From positions 1 through 43,540 of the forward strand of contig JAHHHF010000011.1 of the NCBI GenBank assembly GCA_019359495.1: a DNA stretch of 43,540 nucleotides, written 5' to 3'. A model generated the notes under the pieces. That model searched no databases, had not been told where the DNA came from, and worked only from the letters and a program-made list of their open reading frames with translations. This stretch comes from Goleter apudmare HA4340-LM2. GTDB taxonomy: Bacteria; Cyanobacteriota; Cyanobacteriia; Cyanobacteriales; Nostocaceae. Positions 23,897-32,661 of the stretch are shown here, piece by piece. The translations under genes were made by a program, and so were the position numbers. Positions within the stretch are counted from its first letter, which is position 1. Each line of letters opens with the position of its first letter.

Positions 23897-25510
23897 ATGC
23901 GGATCATGATGATTCAACCCAACTATCATTCTGGTGGTGCTGAAATTGCTGGTAATTGGCCGCCAAGTTGGGTTCCTTATGTAGGTGGCGCACTGAAAAC
24001 GGCTGGTTTTGCAAACATCCGCTTTGTTGATGCGATGACGGATTATATTCCTGATGATGCGTTAGCAGAAATTATCGCCAAATATCAGCCGGATGTGGTG
24101 CTAGCAACAGCAATCACACCGATGATTTATCAATCTCAAAAAACCCTGAAAATTGTTAGAGAAGTTTGTCCCCAAGCCGTAACAATTATGGGCGGGGTTC
24201 ACCCTACTTATATGTACAATGAGGTACTGAACGAAGCACCTTGGGTAGATTACATTATTCGGGGAGAAGGGGAAGAGATTACGGTCAATTTGCTCAAAGC
24301 GATCGCCAATGGTACAGATAAGAGCGATCGCCAAAATATTTTAGGCATTGCTTACCTGGAGGATGGTAAAGTGATTGCCACGCCAGCTCATCCCCCCATC
24401 GCTGATCTGGATACCCTCACCCCAGATTGGGATCTGTTGGACTGGAGTAAATACATCTACACTCCCCTCAATGTGCGGGTGGCTGTTCCTAACTATGCCA
24501 GAGGATGTCCCTTCACTTGCCGTTTTTGTTCTCAATGGAAATTCTGGCGCAAATATCGTTCCGGTAGTCCCAAGCGATTTGTGGATGAAATCGAAATCTT
24601 GGTGAAAAAACACAAGGTAGGCTTTTTCATCTTGGCGGATGAGGAACCGACAATCAACAAACCTAAATTTATTGCGTTATGTAACGAATTAATTGATCGC
24701 AATTTGGGAGTTCACTGGGGAATTAATACACGTGTTACAGATATTTTGCGGGATGAGAAAGAATTACCGCTTTACCGCAAAGCTGGATTAGTACATGTGT
24801 CCTTGGGGACAGAAGCAGCAGCGCAGTTAAAGTTGAATTTGTTCCGCAAAGAAACCACCATTGAACAAAACAAACGCGCCATCCAACTCCTCAAGCAAAA
24901 TGGTATGGTAGCCGAAGCTCAATTCATCATGGGTTTAGAGAACGAAACCCCAGAGACAATCGAGCAAACCTATCACATGGCTTTGGACTGGAAACCAGAC
25001 ATGGTCAACTGGAATATGTTCACACCTTGGCCATTTTCTGAGTTATTTGAAGAATTAGGCGATCGCGTAGAAGTCCGAGATTATTCTCAATATAACTTCG
25101 TCACCCCGATCATGAAGCCAGAAGCAATGGAACGGGAAGATGTCCTCAAAGGAGTGCTACGGAACTACGCCCGTTTTTACTTACGCAAAACCTTTGAGTA
25201 TTGGTTCGTCAAAGACCCCTTTAAGCGTAAGTATCTCTTAGGTTGCTTAAAGGCTTTTGCCCAAACCACACTAAATAAACGCTTCTATAACCTCAAGCGA
25301 GTCAAGTATAAGGGATTACATACTGAAATAGAGTTAGGTTTTGACGAGTCCAAGATTCTCACTCGTGAACAAATCGCCCAACGCAAGCAAGAACACCCAG
25401 AACTAACCGCCGACGTGGATTTTTCGGGCAATATTTCCGCTTGTGGTGCGCCTAATGATTTACCCGAATATCATGAGGACGGACAGGATGTACCCAGCAT
25501 GAAGATTTAG
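23897..25510 (+). CDS. bchE: BchE-like Mg-protoporphyrin IX monomethyl ester oxidative cyclase (anaerobic type)
   Basis: A 537-residue radical SAM protein of the B12-binding subfamily. The N-terminal region (1-140) begins with QPNYHSGGAEIAGNWPP, the BchE signature I recall from purple bacteria. The radical SAM cysteines are C204, C208 and C211 (GCPFTCRFC). Extended stretches such as FFILADEEPTINKPKF and WGINTRVTDILRDE match BchE throughout. In purple bacteria this enzyme closes the fifth ring of (bacterio)chlorophyll with water as oxygen source. Cyanobacteria normally use oxygen-dependent AcsF, so this copy may work under low oxygen or on another substrate. AGGAG eight bases upstream fixes the start. 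Confidence 0.88.
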   Translation: MRIMMIQPNYHSGGAEIAGNWPPSWVPYVGGALKTAGFANIRFVDAMTDYIPDDALAEIIAKYQPDVVLATAITPMIYQSQKTLKIVREVCPQAVTIMGGVHPTYMYNEVLNEAPWVDYIIRGEGEEITVNLLKAIANGTDKSDRQNILGIAYLEDGKVIATPAHPPIADLDTLTPDWDLLDWSKYIYTPLNVRVAVPNYARGCPFTCRFCSQWKFWRKYRSGSPKRFVDEIEILVKKHKVGFFILADEEPTINKPKFIALCNELIDRNLGVHWGINTRVTDILRDEKELPLYRKAGLVHVSLGTEAAAQLKLNLFRKETTIEQNKRAIQLLKQNGMVAEAQFIMGLENETPETIEQTYHMALDWKPDMVNWNMFTPWPFSELFEELGDRVEVRDYSQYNFVTPIMKPEAMEREDVLKGVLRNYARFYLRKTFEYWFVKDPFKRKYLLGCLKAFAQTTLNKRFYNLKRVKYKGLHTEIELGFDESKILTREQIAQRKQEHPELTADVDFSGNISACGAPNDLPEYHEDGQDVPSMKI

Positions 25511-25622
25511 AACTGGGGAGATGGGGAATTGGTGAGTGGGGGAGATTGTAAGTATGCCCCATTCCCAACACCCCAATTCCTGTACCATAAGTAGTTATCA
25601 AGAAATTTTTAATAAATCACTC

Positions 25623-25976
25623 ATGTCTTCTACTCCTCTGAAATTGAACCTGATTGAGGGTTCTGTCTCTTTCAGTTTTTCAGCCCAGTCTGCAAAGGAA
25701 TTAAAGGCGGCGTTAGATGAATTGATGACACGCCTGAAAGCTGTCGCGGCTAAACCTACTCCAGGTGGTAGTAAACCCACTCCCCAGCGCCCTGTAGAAT
25801 ATCGTTACACTGGCGATGTATTTTTAGAAGTTTTTTGTAATCCTAATATCTGGCCCACTCCCTTCGCTGCTAAAGTGCTGCTCACCGTCCGCGATGGTAG
25901 CATCCGCTTGACCACAGAAGCGGAACTCACTCGCATTATTGAAGATGTTAACCAGTATTTGGAGGAAGTAGAGTAA
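25623..25976 (+). CDS. Small conserved-looking cyanobacterial protein, function unknown
   Basis: A 117-residue soluble protein (MSSTPLKLNLIEGSVSF...). It has a beta-rich start, a helix (SAQSAKELKAALDELMTRLKAV), a Pro/Gly linker and a C-terminal domain with a strand (YRYTGDVFLEVFCNP) and helix (ELTRIIEDVNQYLEEVE). A longer open frame from 25536 would begin in low-complexity spacer, so the inner ATG was taken. No Shine-Dalgarno is obvious. I do not recognise the family; it follows bchE by 110 bp on the same strand. Confidence 0.65.
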   Translation: MSSTPLKLNLIEGSVSFSFSAQSAKELKAALDELMTRLKAVAAKPTPGGSKPTPQRPVEYRYTGDVFLEVFCNPNIWPTPFAAKVLLTVRDGSIRLTTEAELTRIIEDVNQYLEEVE

Positions 25977-26296
25977 GTTATTTAGATCATAATAAAAAAA
26001 TCTCCGGAGCAGTTCACGAGCAAGAACTACCCCGGCTAGGCAATGTAAGTACTATATTCAAGTTACAACATTGGGCACATACAAAAACTTTTGTCGATGT
26101 ATTCGCTAACTTGAAAAGTCGTATAAATGAGACTCTAATGCTTCTTTAATGAATGGGAACTAAGGATTTTGGATGGGCAATACTAATTAAAACCAGAGAT
26201 TTTCCCCTTGTCGGGCATAGAATTATTTCTTGTCAAATCTAAACTTCCAAGCTGAGATCCCAATCCAAAATCTAGCGGTAGAGGTCAATTTATTGA
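25977..26296. other. Spacer with no recognised feature
   Basis: This 320-bp stretch is A/T-rich. CTCCGGAG and GTTCACGAGCAAGAAC form short imperfect palindromes near 25999-26023, and a phrase like the second (GTTCACAAGCAAGAG) recurs near 26850. I see nothing else in it. Confidence 0.3.
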
Positions 26297-26533
26297 TTAG
26301 TCGTTGTCCCATTCTTCACGACCAATCAAATCGCCGATGCGATCGCGTAATAAAAAATCACATTTTTCTAGTTCGCATTCTACGCAAACCCACTCTCTCG
26401 CTGGAATATATTGACAGAGTGTATATATTGGCTGTTGTCTGCTGACCATTCCCTTCTGCACCAGTCGGCGTGCTTCGTCCTGAATTACATCTAGAGAGTA
26501 GTAATTGATAGAGGGCACCGTATTCACACTCAT
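26297..26533 (-). CDS. DUF4327 family small protein
   Basis: A 78-residue protein with the strongly conserved core VQKGMVSRQQPIYTLCQYIPAREWVCVECELE and the ending FLLRDRIGDLIGREEWDND, which I recognise as the cyanobacterial DUF4327 family. There is no signal peptide or membrane segment. Its function is not known. It stands alone between two long spacers, pointing away from rbfA. Confidence 0.85.
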   Translation of the reverse strand: MSVNTVPSINYYSLDVIQDEARRLVQKGMVSRQQPIYTLCQYIPAREWVCVECELEKCDFLLRDRIGDLIGREEWDND

Positions 26534-27488
26534 GGTTTTTACTCACAAATTACACGTAGTTAGTGTTCCCGATATTTAATTGGAACAAACATTACAAGAA
26601 TTAGACTTGTGGCTAAAGTTTTGTAGTTTGCTATACGGAACTAATTCCATTTTGACGCTACAGACTCTCAAATTATCTAAAGAAATGTTAAGAAAGTCAA
26701 CATATTCTGACATTTAGATCAAATTCGCTTCATACAAGCATACCAAAGTAGTTAACTTAACCTGCCAAATACTTGATTTGACTTATATTCAACAGGTCTG
26801 AAGATTTTGTAGTATCTGCCTCCAGGCATAAGTTGACCTGAGATAATAGTTCACAAGCAAGAGTGTTTATATAAAAAAATCACCACCATAGAGTCTTATC
26901 TCAATTTACTGAGTATTTATTCATAAAAAAACTAGCCAGCCGTCCTGAGCAAGAGCAAAGGTATAAACTGTTGCACAGTACAATAGCTACCGTACACTAG
27001 GAAAACTTGTAAACCCTCATCTATTAATAATTTCTTAAACAACTTTGCTGGTTGCCTTGTTAATTATGGCACTCAATCAAATAAGAATGCCCAGAATACA
27101 GACCCGTAAGAGAGTTGGATGTTGTGTCTCTATGCTAACAGTAGATTGCTTTAGATACCGCCAGTTTGCCCAATGACCAACTATCAAGGCATAGCTGTTC
27201 ATTCATCAATAGATTTTGCGGTTTTTATGCTGCCAAGGTACACAGAGCTAATTCATGATTCTTTAGAGGTAGATTACAAGGTTCGTAGTCTACTCCTCTG
27301 GGGAAGCAAGTTACGCATAGCGCCTCATGGAGAAGAAAGGACTTCCCTCGCAGCACTCTTCATCTGGGTGGACTACTAGCAATCCCTGAAGCAGGTATAT
27401 TCACATTAAAACAGACGCGATCTCGTCACGTCTGTAAACGGGTTACCGAACTCTCAGGGGTTAATTGTTCCTGAAATTACATTGTCGT
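26534..27488. other. 955-bp spacer without a convincing gene
   Basis: Both strands were read; short open frames here lack conserved motifs or ribosome binding sites. It contains a phrase (GTTCACAAGCAAGAG near 26850) similar to one near 26004, a stretch of typical Nostoc dispersed repeat near 27285-27350, and the rbfA terminator at the right end. Confidence 0.4.
27406..27435 (-). terminator. Rho-independent terminator of rbfA
   Basis: ACAGACGCGA (27411-27420) and TCACGTCTGT (27426-27435) pair with one mismatch around a 5-nt loop. On the minus strand the stem runs into TTTTAATG. It lies 54 bp after the rbfA stop codon in the right orientation. Confidence 0.55.
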
Positions 27489-27920
27489 CTAAGTTACTGA
27501 TTCCGAAAATTCATCATTATCTTCATCACTGCTGTTGTCATTGTTTCCTGACATATCTACGGGTGGACGCTCGTCCTTGAGTTTATTTAATAGGGAAAGC
27601 ACCTTAGTACCACGTTCTATAGAGCGGTCTTCAATAAAGATCACTTCAGGTGTGCGACGTAGCCTTACCCGCGCACCAAGTTCACTGCGGACGTAACCCG
27701 TCGCCGACTTTAAGCCTGCCATAGTTTCAGCTTTGGCTTCATCTGTACCATAAATACTGACGAAGATTTTAGCGTGTTGCAGATCGCCAGAAACATCAAC
27801 ATCGGTAACACTGACCATTCCTGTACCCACACGGTCATCCTTAATGCCGTTGAGCAGCATTTGGCTAACTTCCCGTTTGATCAATTCAGCAACACGGGAA
27901 ACGCGGCGATTTGTAGCCAT
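27489..27920 (-). CDS. rbfA: 30S ribosome-binding factor A
   Basis: A 143-residue KH-fold protein needed for 16S rRNA maturation and for cold adaptation in bacteria. The family start [18 protein letters not shown] and the strands [23 protein letters not shown] and [20 protein letters not shown] are clear. The acidic tail ([18 protein letters not shown]) is a variable extension. GGAGGG nine bases upstream fixes the start, but that site can pair with a CCTCC just before it. The Ycf33-like gene lies upstream on the same strand, an order I recall from other cyanobacteria. Confidence 0.95.
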   Translation of the reverse strand: MATNRRVSRVAELIKREVSQMLLNGIKDDRVGTGMVSVTDVDVSGDLQHAKIFVSIYGTDEAKAETMAGLKSATGYVRSELGARVRLRRTPEVIFIEDRSIERGTKVLSLLNKLKDERPPVDMSGNNDNSSDEDNDEFSESVT

Positions 27921-27929
27921 AAAAATTAT

Positions 27930-27944
27930 CCCTCCTCTGGGAGG
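27930..27944 (-). promoter_or_regulatory. Hairpin masking the rbfA Shine-Dalgarno
   Basis: In the mRNA, CCTCC (complement of 27940-27944) can pair with GGAGG (complement of 27931-27935) over a 4-nt loop. GGAGG is the rbfA ribosome binding site. A stem this small would melt easily, so a temperature-dependent switch is possible but unproven. Confidence 0.4.
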
Positions 27945-28027
27945 TTGTACGACATAAATAGATGCAGGTAGGCGAGAACAGCGCTGAGGACTGACGATAA
28001 GGTCAGAAACTGTCCCACATAGCCCTA

Positions 28028-28061
28028 ATTCGTAGTCAGCACTAGAGTTCTCACTACGAAT
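28028..28061. repeat. Dispersed palindromic repeat, CGTAGT type
   Basis: ATTCGTAGT (28028-28036) is repeated inverted at 28053-28061 as ACTACGAAT. It has the same outer arms as the element at 7980-8040 with a different interior. It lies between the Ycf33-like gene and rbfA. Confidence 0.5.
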
Positions 28062-28074
28062 ATAGATTACTAGT

Positions 28075-28281
28075 CTAGATTGTACTCAAGCCTAGCATTG
28101 CACGTAGAGTAAAAGTAATGAAGGCCAAGCTACCCACAAATAAACCCAAGATGGCAATCAAAGTGACTGGGCGTTTCAACAATGGAAACAAAGGCTCAAA
28201 CGTGTTTAGGAAAATACCCAAGATGATAGTAATGAGGTAGCGCGGGTAGCGAAAGACGTTATCCCAAAATCCGTCAAACAT
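28075..28281 (-). CDS. ycf33: DUF751 / Ycf33-like membrane protein
   Basis: A 68-residue protein with two membrane helices (about 14-30 and 38-60) and the DUF751 pattern [31 protein letters not shown]. The family includes Ycf33 of algal plastids. Its function is not known, but its distribution in photosynthetic organisms points to the thylakoid. It precedes rbfA on the same strand with a 154-bp gap that contains one repeat. Confidence 0.85.
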   Translation of the reverse strand: MFDGFWDNVFRYPRYLITIILGIFLNTFEPLFPLLKRPVTLIAILGLFVGSLAFITFTLRAMLGLSTI

Positions 28282-28442
28282 CTATTTAGACTGCCTTATT
28301 ATAGACTATACGTTTGTTTTGATGTGCTTGTTTAATCTAATTGTAATCGATAGGGCTATAAAATTAATAAATTCATATAAAATATGATTCGTTGTGATTT
28401 GTCAGTTATATTGGCTAGATTTAGTAGCTAAGTTTGCATTAA

Positions 28443-29276
28443 ATGATTCGTCAACTTCCTAAAAAAACTTACCCGCGCCCATTTTTAAAGTGGGCAGGTG
28501 GTAAAAGTCGATTGATTCAGCAATATATTCCCCACTTACCCAAGAATTATAAGACTTACTATGAGCCATTCATCGGTGGTGGTGCTGTTTTTTTCTATCT
28601 CCAACCCCCAGCAGCAGCTTTAACTGATATTAACGCCGAATTAATTACTACCTATCGTTGTGTTCGGGATCAAGTTGAGGAAGTAATCTGCTTACTGAGA
28701 GAGCATAAAGTTCGACATAATAGAGACTACTATTATGCTGTCAGAGCTAATTCTGGAAATACTGAGTTAGAGCAAGCGGCACGTCTTATCTATTTGAATA
28801 GAACCTGTTTTAACGGTCTTTATCGGGTGAATTCAAAAGGTCAATTTAATGTACCTTTGGGCAGATACGAAAATCCTAATATTTGTCAGGAAGATTCACT
28901 CAGAGCAGCTTCGGCAGCACTGGCAAGCACTGATATTAGACAGGCAGATTTTATAGATGTACTAAATTACGCTACTAGCTCTGATGATTTTGTCTTCTGC
29001 GACCCACCTTATCATCCTATAAGTAATACCAGCTACTTTACTAGTTATAGTCAAAATTCTTTTAATGAAAAAGACCAAGAGCGCTTGAGAAATACTTGTG
29101 CTGAATTAGCAAATCGTGGTGTAAAAGTGATGATATCTAATTCGGATTGTGAGTTGATTAGAAACTTATATCAGCAAATTAATTTTAAGATTTACCCAAT
29201 AGCAGCAGCACGCTCAATAAATTCCAATACGAAAAAACGAGGAATAATTTATGAACTATTAATTACATCATATTAA
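28443..29276 (+). CDS. dam: DNA adenine methylase, Dam/D12 class
   Basis: A 277-residue N6-adenine methyltransferase. SAM-binding motif I is PFLKWAGGKSRL (13-24), catalytic DPPY is at 187-190, and the recognition segment GQFNVPLGRY (133-142) closely follows that of E. coli Dam and DpnM, so GATC is the likely target. GATC is the centre of the HIP1 octamer that fills this genome. The gene converges on a PD-(D/E)xK nuclease gene, and their stop codons interlock. It is therefore either the methylase of a restriction system or a housekeeping Dam with a nuclease neighbour. Confidence 0.92.
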   Translation: MIRQLPKKTYPRPFLKWAGGKSRLIQQYIPHLPKNYKTYYEPFIGGGAVFFYLQPPAAALTDINAELITTYRCVRDQVEEVICLLREHKVRHNRDYYYAVRANSGNTELEQAARLIYLNRTCFNGLYRVNSKGQFNVPLGRYENPNICQEDSLRAASAALASTDIRQADFIDVLNYATSSDDFVFCDPPYHPISNTSYFTSYSQNSFNEKDQERLRNTCAELANRGVKVMISNSDCELIRNLYQQINFKIYPIAAARSINSNTKKRGIIYELLITSY

Positions 29277-29743
29277 CAATGTTTATTTGCCCAAGCAATA
29301 AACCTATCTAGACTATAAACAGCTAATAAATTTGGATTATAATTAACTTGTTCTTTGAGCCATTTCACGGCTCCTAAACGCATTCCTTCACCGCCAATCA
29401 CTACAATAGTTGGTGCAGGGTAACTATACCGAATATTCAAATCTAAGTAAGGAAATTTTTCATCGACAGAACCACCACTTTCTTGCCATTTACACTCAAT
29501 AATTAATCCTGATGGCATTACAGGTAAACCCACAATATAAAAATCAACTTTTAGGGTTGTTTGATAAATTCCACTACCAATGTAAACCTGCTTGGCATAG
29601 CGTTTTGGCAACAAGGTAGCAGTTAATAAAAATTCCTCAGTAACGTGGTTTCCTACCTGAAAATAATTATGTCCATTTAAAATTGCTTCTATATTGCCTT
29701 CTAAAATATTCCCAGACTTATTTGCCCGTGAGCCTTGAGTCAT
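29273..29743 (-). CDS. PD-(D/E)xK nuclease, probable restriction endonuclease
   Basis: A 156-residue protein with the core motif of restriction-like nucleases: D67 in LKVDFYIVG, then E83 and K85 in GLIIECKWQESGG. The metal-binding D-x15-E-x-K spacing is right. The N-terminus TQGSRANKSGNILEGNIEAIL resembles other small PD-(D/E)xK proteins encoded next to methylases. It is shorter than known GATC-cutting enzymes such as DpnII. The ATG at 29743 has AGGA five bases upstream; earlier TTG or ATG starts are less good. The last bases overlap the methylase gene. Confidence 0.8.
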   Translation of the reverse strand: MTQGSRANKSGNILEGNIEAILNGHNYFQVGNHVTEEFLLTATLLPKRYAKQVYIGSGIYQTTLKVDFYIVGLPVMPSGLIIECKWQESGGSVDEKFPYLDLNIRYSYPAPTIVVIGGEGMRLGAVKWLKEQVNYNPNLLAVYSLDRFIAWANKHC

Positions 29744-30307
29744 AGTCATCCTGCATCTTGCTGCCAAAATTTCCCTTGATTCTAGGATTTCACGGAAGCT
29801 GTAACTTATGGTGATTTATTTAATATGAATTTTAAATTTTAGAGATAAAAAGCTAGATTGATAGTTAGGCAGCAAAAAATGGTACAAATGTATTTACTTA
29901 ATACATTTGTATTAATAGGATTAGCTCAAAAAATATACTGTAGGGACACAGTGCCAGTCAGATTGTTTGAGGTACTAAAAGATTTTGGATATTCCCTATC
30001 CACCACACACACATTGTGTTCCAGCCTAACTCCACTGTATTAGGCTGGAAATTCCCTAATGTACATATTAAAATCGAGCCTACCCCCATATCTCTACTTG
30101 GTCATGACAGATGATGGAGGTGAGGCGAAATATTGAATTGTGTCCACGAGTTGAATTTGATAGGGTTTTAAGGCGAATAGAAAAGATGGTCAAGAAATGG
30201 CGGGAAAAACAATGATCAATTCATTTATTTACTGTCAAATTTGAGAATTTATCAATCTATACAGCAGCGAGAAGATGGTCATGCAAGCTACCATAGCCTG
30301 AACTTGT
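29744..30307. other. Spacer without a supported gene, one hairpin
   Basis: The only clear structure is a perfect 11-bp inverted repeat at 30019-30029/30040-30050 (TTCCAGCCTAA and complement) with a 10-nt loop and no U-tract. A short open frame at 29858-30043 has no recognisable features. Confidence 0.4.
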
Positions 30308-31519
30308 CTAAACGTCGTGATTACCATTGCGGATAGCCCAGGCGATGTCTAGAAGTTGAGTCCAGCGCTTTTGTAGTTGTTTGGGAGTGCATTTGATGGC
30401 TTTAGCGATCGCCTGCTCACTATGCTGTGCTATCTTCAACCGTAAGATTTCCTGTTGCTGTTCGGTCAGCTGGTCTAAAAATCTATCCCACTGTTGGGAT
30501 GATAGACCTAACTTGTGTTCTAAACCAGCACCTAACCATTGATGTACCAATTGCCAGTGGTGTTGCTTGGCAAATTTTTCTACATGGTATTTAAAACGTT
30601 GTTGCAGGTAGTCGCGCTGACGACTGGTTAAACCGAGAATTTGGTCAATTTCTGGTGCGGAGAGGTCTTGGAGTTTCAGGGTGAGGTAATTCACACAGTC
30701 AGATTGACCTTGAGATTCCAAATAGCTGATCAATTCCGCAATTACGCGATCGCGTTCTGACTCTTCTGAAGGATCAAAATTCGTTTGCGCCACCATTTGT
30801 GATCTCAGCTGTTGTACTGCTGAGTTACGTTGGTAAGCTTCCCCTTCTTCACTCTTGGCAGACTCTACCGCCATTTCAATATCTACGGTAGTTTCTTGGG
30901 GCTGGCGACGGGCAAATCCTTGGGCACGTAAGATAATTAGTTGTTGACTAGCACTCCCAGGTAAATTAATGCGGCGCTTGGCATATTGTTCTGTAAATGC
31001 CATGTATTCCGCTAATTGCAACTGAGTACGCGGTGTGTAATTCTCCGGGAGTTCGTTTTCTCGCCGGAAAGCTTTGATAGCTTCGATATAAAACGCTTGC
31101 AGAAAATCTTCAATCAGGTTGTAACGACCTTCAAATCCCAAATCTGAGCCGGCGATCGTCACATGACGATAGACGATCGCACCTAGGTTACTATGTAATT
31201 CTACACGCCCACGTCGTGAACCCAATTGGTAATAACGCAAGCACTTTTGTAAGCGATGCCTTGCTAAGGTTAGTTGCCAAGACTGGATCTCCCCAGATGT
31301 TTGAATGCGGGAACTTTTATCACAAATCCGTTCCACTTCTCTGGCGATGCGGTTGGCTACCGCTTGCACACACCCAGATGCAGCTTTAACTTGAGCTTGC
31401 ATCTCTTGACACAAGAGTTGCATCAGGGTGTCTATCTTATTGGCTGATAATTCTTCGGTCGCAACGTAGCAGTTAAAAGCAGATGGAGAAGTTGGTAGAC
31501 TAGCGAGATTAGCTTTCAT
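30308..31519 (-). CDS. HetZ-related protein
   Basis: A 403-residue soluble, mostly helical protein. I recognise it as related to HetZ, a regulator of early heterocyst differentiation (about 400 residues in Anabaena). The conserved middle includes LARHRLQKCLRYYQLGSRRGRVELHSNLGAIVYRHV. The C-terminal part (EILRLKIAQHSEQAIAKAIKCTPKQLQKRW) resembles a sigma-factor-like helix-turn-helix. The genuine hetZ is normally followed by patU genes, which are missing here, so this is probably a paralogue. ATG at 31519 with AGGA six bases upstream is better than GTG at 31570. The family call rests on memory. Confidence 0.65.
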   Translation of the reverse strand: MKANLASLPTSPSAFNCYVATEELSANKIDTLMQLLCQEMQAQVKAASGCVQAVANRIAREVERICDKSSRIQTSGEIQSWQLTLARHRLQKCLRYYQLGSRRGRVELHSNLGAIVYRHVTIAGSDLGFEGRYNLIEDFLQAFYIEAIKAFRRENELPENYTPRTQLQLAEYMAFTEQYAKRRINLPGSASQQLIILRAQGFARRQPQETTVDIEMAVESAKSEEGEAYQRNSAVQQLRSQMVAQTNFDPSEESERDRVIAELISYLESQGQSDCVNYLTLKLQDLSAPEIDQILGLTSRQRDYLQQRFKYHVEKFAKQHHWQLVHQWLGAGLEHKLGLSSQQWDRFLDQLTEQQQEILRLKIAQHSEQAIAKAIKCTPKQLQKRWTQLLDIAWAIRNGNHDV

Positions 31520-31737
31520 GAATTTTCCTAAAAGTGGTACTGCACCGTAATTACAAAGCCAAGTCAGCACAAGAGACTAGTCTTGGTAGAAGAATTTCTC
31601 GGCATTCATCTCTCAAGACCTTTAGCAAGTGCTGCTCACATATATGACTGTAGGAAATTTGTAAAAGTTACGGGCAAGGCAGTGTGTCGGTTTTTCACAA
31701 GCAACTACATTAAGGCTGGAAGCGGGGTATCCACCCT

Positions 31738-31845
31738 ATGCGAAAAGTAGCTAAGATTATTGCTGGGCTTATCTTTGCCACCATCGCCTTCTTAGCACTT
31801 CCATCTCTCATCAGTAGGACGATCAAAGAACTGGAGCTTTTTTAA
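31738..31845 (+). CDS. Possible 35-residue single-TM microprotein
   Basis: The frame reads MRKVAKIIAGLIFATIAFLA then LPSLISRTIKELELF: a basic start, one hydrophobic helix and a charged tail, which is the make-up of many small thylakoid or membrane proteins. GGGGT lies about nine bases upstream of the ATG. It lies in the gap between the divergent HetZ-related gene and the convergent Sua5/YrdC gene. I do not recognise it. Confidence 0.4.
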   Translation: MRKVAKIIAGLIFATIAFLALPSLISRTIKELELF

Positions 31846-31889
31846 ACATGTTTTCCGAAATTGATGGGTGAGCTGATGTAGTGTAATTC

Positions 31890-32549
31890 TCACACCCATG
31901 CTGCTGCTGCTTCCCAGCCTAAACCTCGTCGTGTAATCATTGGATCATCTCCCGTCAAATCTAAAATCGTAGACACCTCATAGGTCGGTTCCTCACCAGT
32001 GTCCACAATGACATCTACCAAACTGTCCAGACGGTCAAAAAGTTCTACCTGAGACAGAATCGATTTTGCACTACTCCCAATCATTTCAGCATCTGCTCCA
32101 TCCGGTGGTAAATGTGCCGAAGTCGAAATAATGGGATTTCCTAGAGCCGTCAGTAATGCTAAACATACAGTATGATTTGGCACTCTAATACCCGTGGTTT
32201 TGCGCTTGGGACTTTGTACTAATCGTGGTACTAATTTAGTAGCAGGTAACAAAAACGTATATGGGCCTGGTATTAAACGCTTCATCACCCGATAAGCTGT
32301 GTCACTTACAGAGGCATAAGTTGCCACATTTGATAAAGAAGGGCACAAAAACGTCAGAGGTTTATCATTTGCTAGCTGCTTAATTTTCCGTACACGTTCC
32401 ACTGCTGACTTAGCATTCAAATCACAACCAATTGCATAAACTGTATCAGTAGGGTAGAGCATTACTGCACCACTAAAAAGTGCTGATTTTACTTCCTCTA
32501 TTCGGCGAATTTGGGGATTATCAGGATGGACTGTGAAAATTTTTGCCAT
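31890..32549 (-). CDS. Threonylcarbamoyl-AMP synthase family protein (Sua5/YciO/YrdC)
   Basis: A 219-residue protein of the YrdC fold, which makes threonylcarbamoyl-AMP for the t6A modification of tRNA. Motifs: VMLYPTDTVYAIGCD near the start, the KIKQLANDKPLTFLC segment with the basic nucleotide-binding residues, GPYTFLLPA, and GIRVPNH...PIISTSAH. It lacks the extra C-terminal domain of Sua5. The closely related YciO subgroup does not always complement YrdC, so the exact role is not settled. It is divergent from larC. Confidence 0.88.
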   Translation of the reverse strand: MAKIFTVHPDNPQIRRIEEVKSALFSGAVMLYPTDTVYAIGCDLNAKSAVERVRKIKQLANDKPLTFLCPSLSNVATYASVSDTAYRVMKRLIPGPYTFLLPATKLVPRLVQSPKRKTTGIRVPNHTVCLALLTALGNPIISTSAHLPPDGADAEMIGSSAKSILSQVELFDRLDSLVDVIVDTGEEPTYEVSTILDLTGDDPMITRRGLGWEAAAAWV

Positions 32550-32609
32550 AAAAGATTTTGGGGTAGGAAATTGGGCATAGGAGATTGGGCATGGGGCATT
32601 GGTTTGTAC

Positions 32610-32629
32610 AGACGCGATTAATCGCGTCT
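32610..32629. repeat. Perfect 20-bp palindrome between sua5-like gene and larC
   Basis: Bases 32610-32629 read the same on both strands (half-site AGACGCGATT). It lies in the 112-bp divergent spacer. The half-site resembles the arms at 27411-27435, pointing to a dispersed repeat family rather than a specific operator. Confidence 0.55.
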
Positions 32630-32661
32630 CCTGACTCTTGACAAATGATAAATAACGAATT

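Noticed and set aside
23665-23943. Plus-strand frame between hemN and bchE
   Set aside because: It is made of palindromic repeat DNA and overlaps the true bchE start.
27173-27379. Plus-strand open frame of 68 codons
   Set aside because: It ends inside dispersed repeat sequence and shows no conserved pattern or ribosome binding site.
29858-30043. Plus-strand open frame of 61 codons
   Set aside because: No start signal; the end runs into an inverted repeat; no recognisable protein features.
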